This document shows, piece after piece, positions 5,457 through 6,712 of a stretch of DNA of 6,712 bases. The stretch is taken from assembly GCA_021160355.1 (NCBI GenBank), contig JAGHCS010000156.1, positions 1-6,712 on the forward strand. Direction: 5' to 3'. A program made the position numbers and the translations under genes. The notes beneath the pieces are model-generated. The model was not told the origin of the DNA. It was given only the letters and a program-made list of their open reading frames with translations, and did not search any database. Each line of letters begins with the position of its first letter. Positions within the stretch are counted from its first letter, which is position 1. The stretch comes from Candidatus Cloacimonadota bacterium (GTDB lineage: Bacteria > Cloacimonadota > Cloacimonadia > JGIOTU-2).

Positions 5457-6389
5457 TTGAACGGTGGACATCCAATATATATTGAAGGTTCAGATCTGGG
5501 ATATTCTCACCAGGGAACAGCTTTCCTGACAAGTCTCGGATGTATTTTCATAAGTAATGATACACAGAACATCGGCACGATGACTGGTGTGTCCGGCACT
5601 GTTGGTGAAGATTATATATTTCCATTTACTCAAAATACCGATGCGAATTATTCAGTAGATGAGATTGGTGCATTACTTAAGCATATAGCATTTACATCCG
5701 ACAATGGTTATTCTCGTACAATTGCTTATGCAGGAGCAAATTATAGCACAATTGCATCGACTCCAATTCTGGGCGGATTAGAAGATACTGATATGAACTC
5801 AAAAGCTGATCTAGTAGCAACATATCTTGGATATCTACTCAAAATAGATGGCGTATTTCGGGGAGTGGTAACAGATATAAATACAGGTGATCCTGTTCAA
5901 GGCGCGACAGTGAATGTTGGTGTATACAGCGGTATTACCAACGCATATGGTCTGTGTGCAGTCGAAGTACCTCCCGGATCTTATACGATAAGCTGCTCGC
6001 ACCCGAATTATGCAACCTACACATACCATTGCGAAATTATTATTGAATATAATGATACTTACTGGATGGATATTCCTCTCACACCAGATGTTTCAAATGA
6101 TGATATTGAACAGCAAGACCGCATCACACATATCTATCCAAATCCTTGCACTTCTCAAGCAGCAATTAAATATTTTATGAAATCATCAGGAAATGTCGAA
6201 ATCGGCGTATATAATATCAAAGGACAAAAGGTGAGTTCTTTAGTGAATGAGTATATCGAACCGGGTTATCATGAAGTAACATTTAATAATTTCACGGAAC
6301 ATGCTCCAAGAATTTCTTCAGGCATCTATTTTATGAAGTTAGAGACAGAGCATACCTCCCATATTGAGAAATTTATAATTCTTGAGTAG
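5457..6389 (+). CDS. Secreted surface protein, C-terminal part with FlgD-like/T9SS-type sorting domain
   Basis: This continues the 4386 gene in the same frame. The frame is open from 5400; 5457 is only the first TTG, with no Shine-Dalgarno, and is unlikely to be a real start. It holds the rest of the alpha/beta domain (N-Y-L-N-G-G-H-P-I-Y-I-E-G-S-D-L-G through to about nt 5850) and a carboxypeptidase-regulatory-like beta-sandwich (about nt 5854-6090, with G-V-V-T-D and P-V-Q-G-A-T-V-N-V). It ends in an FlgD-like C-terminal domain (about nt 6120-6386) with I-Y-P-N-P, V-Y-N-I-K-G-Q-K-V, S-S-G-I-Y-F-M-K-L and a final K-F-I-I-L-E. That last domain is the type used for outer-membrane sorting in Bacteroidota-like and Cloacimonadota-like bacteria. 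This part has no signal peptide of its own, so it can be exported only as part of the whole protein. No other stop or frameshift is visible in the 329 codons after the TGA. Confidence 0.7.
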   Translation: MNGGHPIYIEGSDLGYSHQGTAFLTSLGCIFISNDTQNIGTMTGVSGTVGEDYIFPFTQNTDANYSVDEIGALLKHIAFTSDNGYSRTIAYAGANYSTIASTPILGGLEDTDMNSKADLVATYLGYLLKIDGVFRGVVTDINTGDPVQGATVNVGVYSGITNAYGLCAVEVPPGSYTISCSHPNYATYTYHCEIIIEYNDTYWMDIPLTPDVSNDDIEQQDRITHIYPNPCTSQAAIKYFMKSSGNVEIGVYNIKGQKVSSLVNEYIEPGYHEVTFNNFTEHAPRISSGIYFMKLETEHTSHIEKFIILE

Positions 6390-6405
6390 AATAATCTATA
6401 AAAAG

Positions 6406-6438
6406 AATAAGCCAGTTCAATATTTGAGCTGGCTTATT
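6406..6438. terminator. Convergent (bidirectional) hairpin terminator
   Basis: AATAAGCCAG (6406-6415) pairs perfectly with CTGGCTTATT (6429-6438). The stem extends inward by five more pairs, including one G-T, to a TAT loop, giving about 15 bp. On the - strand the stem is followed by TTATTCTTTTT, a good U-tract that ends the tRNA transcript. On the + strand only a short T-run lies inside the stem end, so termination of the surface-protein mRNA is probable but weaker. Confidence 0.8.
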
Positions 6439-6451
6439 TGAATAAAAAAAA

Positions 6452-6526
6452 TGGTAGCCCCAAGGGGAATCGAACCCCTGTTACCGGAATGAGAATCCGG
6501 CGTCCTCACCCCTAGACGATGGGGCC
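6452..6526 (-). tRNA. tRNA-Glu (anticodon CTC)
   Basis: The reverse complement folds into a full cloverleaf of 75 nt with encoded CCA (6452-6454). The acceptor is GGCCCCA with TGGGGCT, the D stem GTCT with GGAC, and the anticodon stem CCGGA with TCCGG. The loop TTCTCAT contains the anticodon CTC, which reads GAG (Glu). The T arm is AGGGG with CCCCT around the loop TTCGATT. The first acceptor pair is a G-U wobble (G1, U72) and the discriminator base is A73. It faces the protein genes and shares the convergent terminator with them. Confidence 0.97.
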
Positions 6527-6536
6527 ACGTGGGAAT

Positions 6537-6566
6537 TGTTTATTTTGTGCGAGTTTTTACTGTCAA
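6537..6566 (-). promoter_or_regulatory. Housekeeping promoter of tRNA-Glu
   Basis: On the - strand a perfect TTGACA (complement of 6561-6566) is followed after 18 bp by TAAACA (complement of 6537-6542); AATAAA at a 16-bp spacing is an alternative. The expected start lies a few bases before the mature tRNA 5' end at 6526. The -35 is convincing and the -10 is degenerate. Confidence 0.6.
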
Positions 6567-6584
6567 GAATTTGAGGAAATAACA

Positions 6585-6607
6585 TTTGGGATACCCCCAA
6601 AATTTTT
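6585..6607 (+). terminator. Orphan terminator-like hairpin
   Basis: TTTGGG (6585-6590) pairs with CCCAAA (6596-6601) around ATACC, followed by ATTTTT (6602-6607). It has the form of a short + strand intrinsic terminator, but no + strand gene is seen between it and the convergent terminator at 6406. The C-run can also pair with GGGG at 6610-6613, giving an alternative fold. The rest of 6527-6712 is AT-rich and I see no supported gene in it. Confidence 0.3.
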
Positions 6608-6712
6608 CAGGGGCATGTCACTTTCTCATTATAACACAAAAATAAGCTAATAAATAATAAAAGATGATAGCGGGACGAATCGTCGTAAAGTACTGGCACA
6701 AAAATGATTCAC

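Larger units (their letters stand above)
4386..6389 (+). other. Single 667-residue secreted protein interrupted by one TGA (readthrough, selenoprotein or fresh pseudogene)
   Basis: Both halves lie in one frame and form one standard architecture: signal peptide, jelly-roll-like module, CARDB, alpha/beta domain, carboxypeptidase-regulatory-like sandwich, sorting domain. The only break is the TGA at codon 338. The 18 codons after it (from G-T-T-P-P-G on) lead without loss into the helix and strand expected after the interrupted beta strand, which argues against an old pseudogene. A global reassignment of TGA is unlikely because the kinase gene ends with TGA exactly where its HATPase domain is complete. 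What remains is selenocysteine at this codon, other programmed readthrough, a recent nonsense mutation, or an assembly error. Confidence 0.75.

Noticed and set aside
6628..6636. Extended -10 (TGTTATAAT) on the - strand upstream of the tRNA.
   Set aside because: No -35 at proper spacing and the tRNA already has a closer, better promoter; a TATAAT in AT-rich DNA is weak evidence.
6694..6709. TGGCAC near the right edge as a sigma-54 -24 element.
   Set aside because: Twelve bases downstream there is no GC; the -12 element is absent.

Overview
The window is AT-rich, bacterial and densely coded, and it comes from an organism with a double membrane. The last large protein carries a C-terminal FlgD-like / type IX-style sorting domain (an IYPNP motif followed by immunoglobulin-like strands) behind an Sec signal peptide. 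Together with low GC, long multi-PAS kinases and sigma-54 regulation, this points to the FCB superphylum. My best guess is Cloacimonadota (WWE1) or a neighbouring candidate phylum; this is inference, not a search result.

Left part (1-4295): a two-component, sigma-54 module on the + strand. First comes the 3' portion of a membrane histidine kinase with three PAS domains, which enters from outside the window. A 243-bp gap follows, holding two copies of an 18-bp direct repeat and then a near-perfect -24/-12 sigma-54 promoter. That promoter reads into a single-domain receiver-like protein that has lost its phosphorylation chemistry (Asp to His, Lys to Glu, acidic pair absent). Next is a full-length NtrC-type activator with an intact receiver, AAA+ domain, GAFTGA loop and Fis-type HTH. 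Its stop codon is part of the ribosome binding site of a 34-residue single-pass membrane peptide that standard ORF cut-offs miss. The simplest reading is kinase to activator to the repeats to the sigma-54 promoter, an autoregulated loop with the pseudo-receiver and micropeptide as accessory parts.

Middle part (4296-6389): a small hairpin terminator, then a secreted multidomain surface protein. Its reading frame is interrupted once, by an in-frame TGA at 5397-5399, and then continues intact for 329 more codons to the sorting domain. The TGA sits in a C-x-x-[TGA] context and is followed by a GC-rich double hairpin whose second loop begins 21 nt downstream. That geometry is compatible with a bacterial SECIS element. 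Selenocysteine insertion, other readthrough, a fresh nonsense mutation and an assembly error all remain possible. This is the most interesting point of the window.

Right part (6390-6712): a strong convergent hairpin terminator, a tRNA-Glu (anticodon CTC) on the - strand with encoded CCA and a recognisable promoter, and about 150 bp of AT-rich sequence with an orphan hairpin and no gene I can support.
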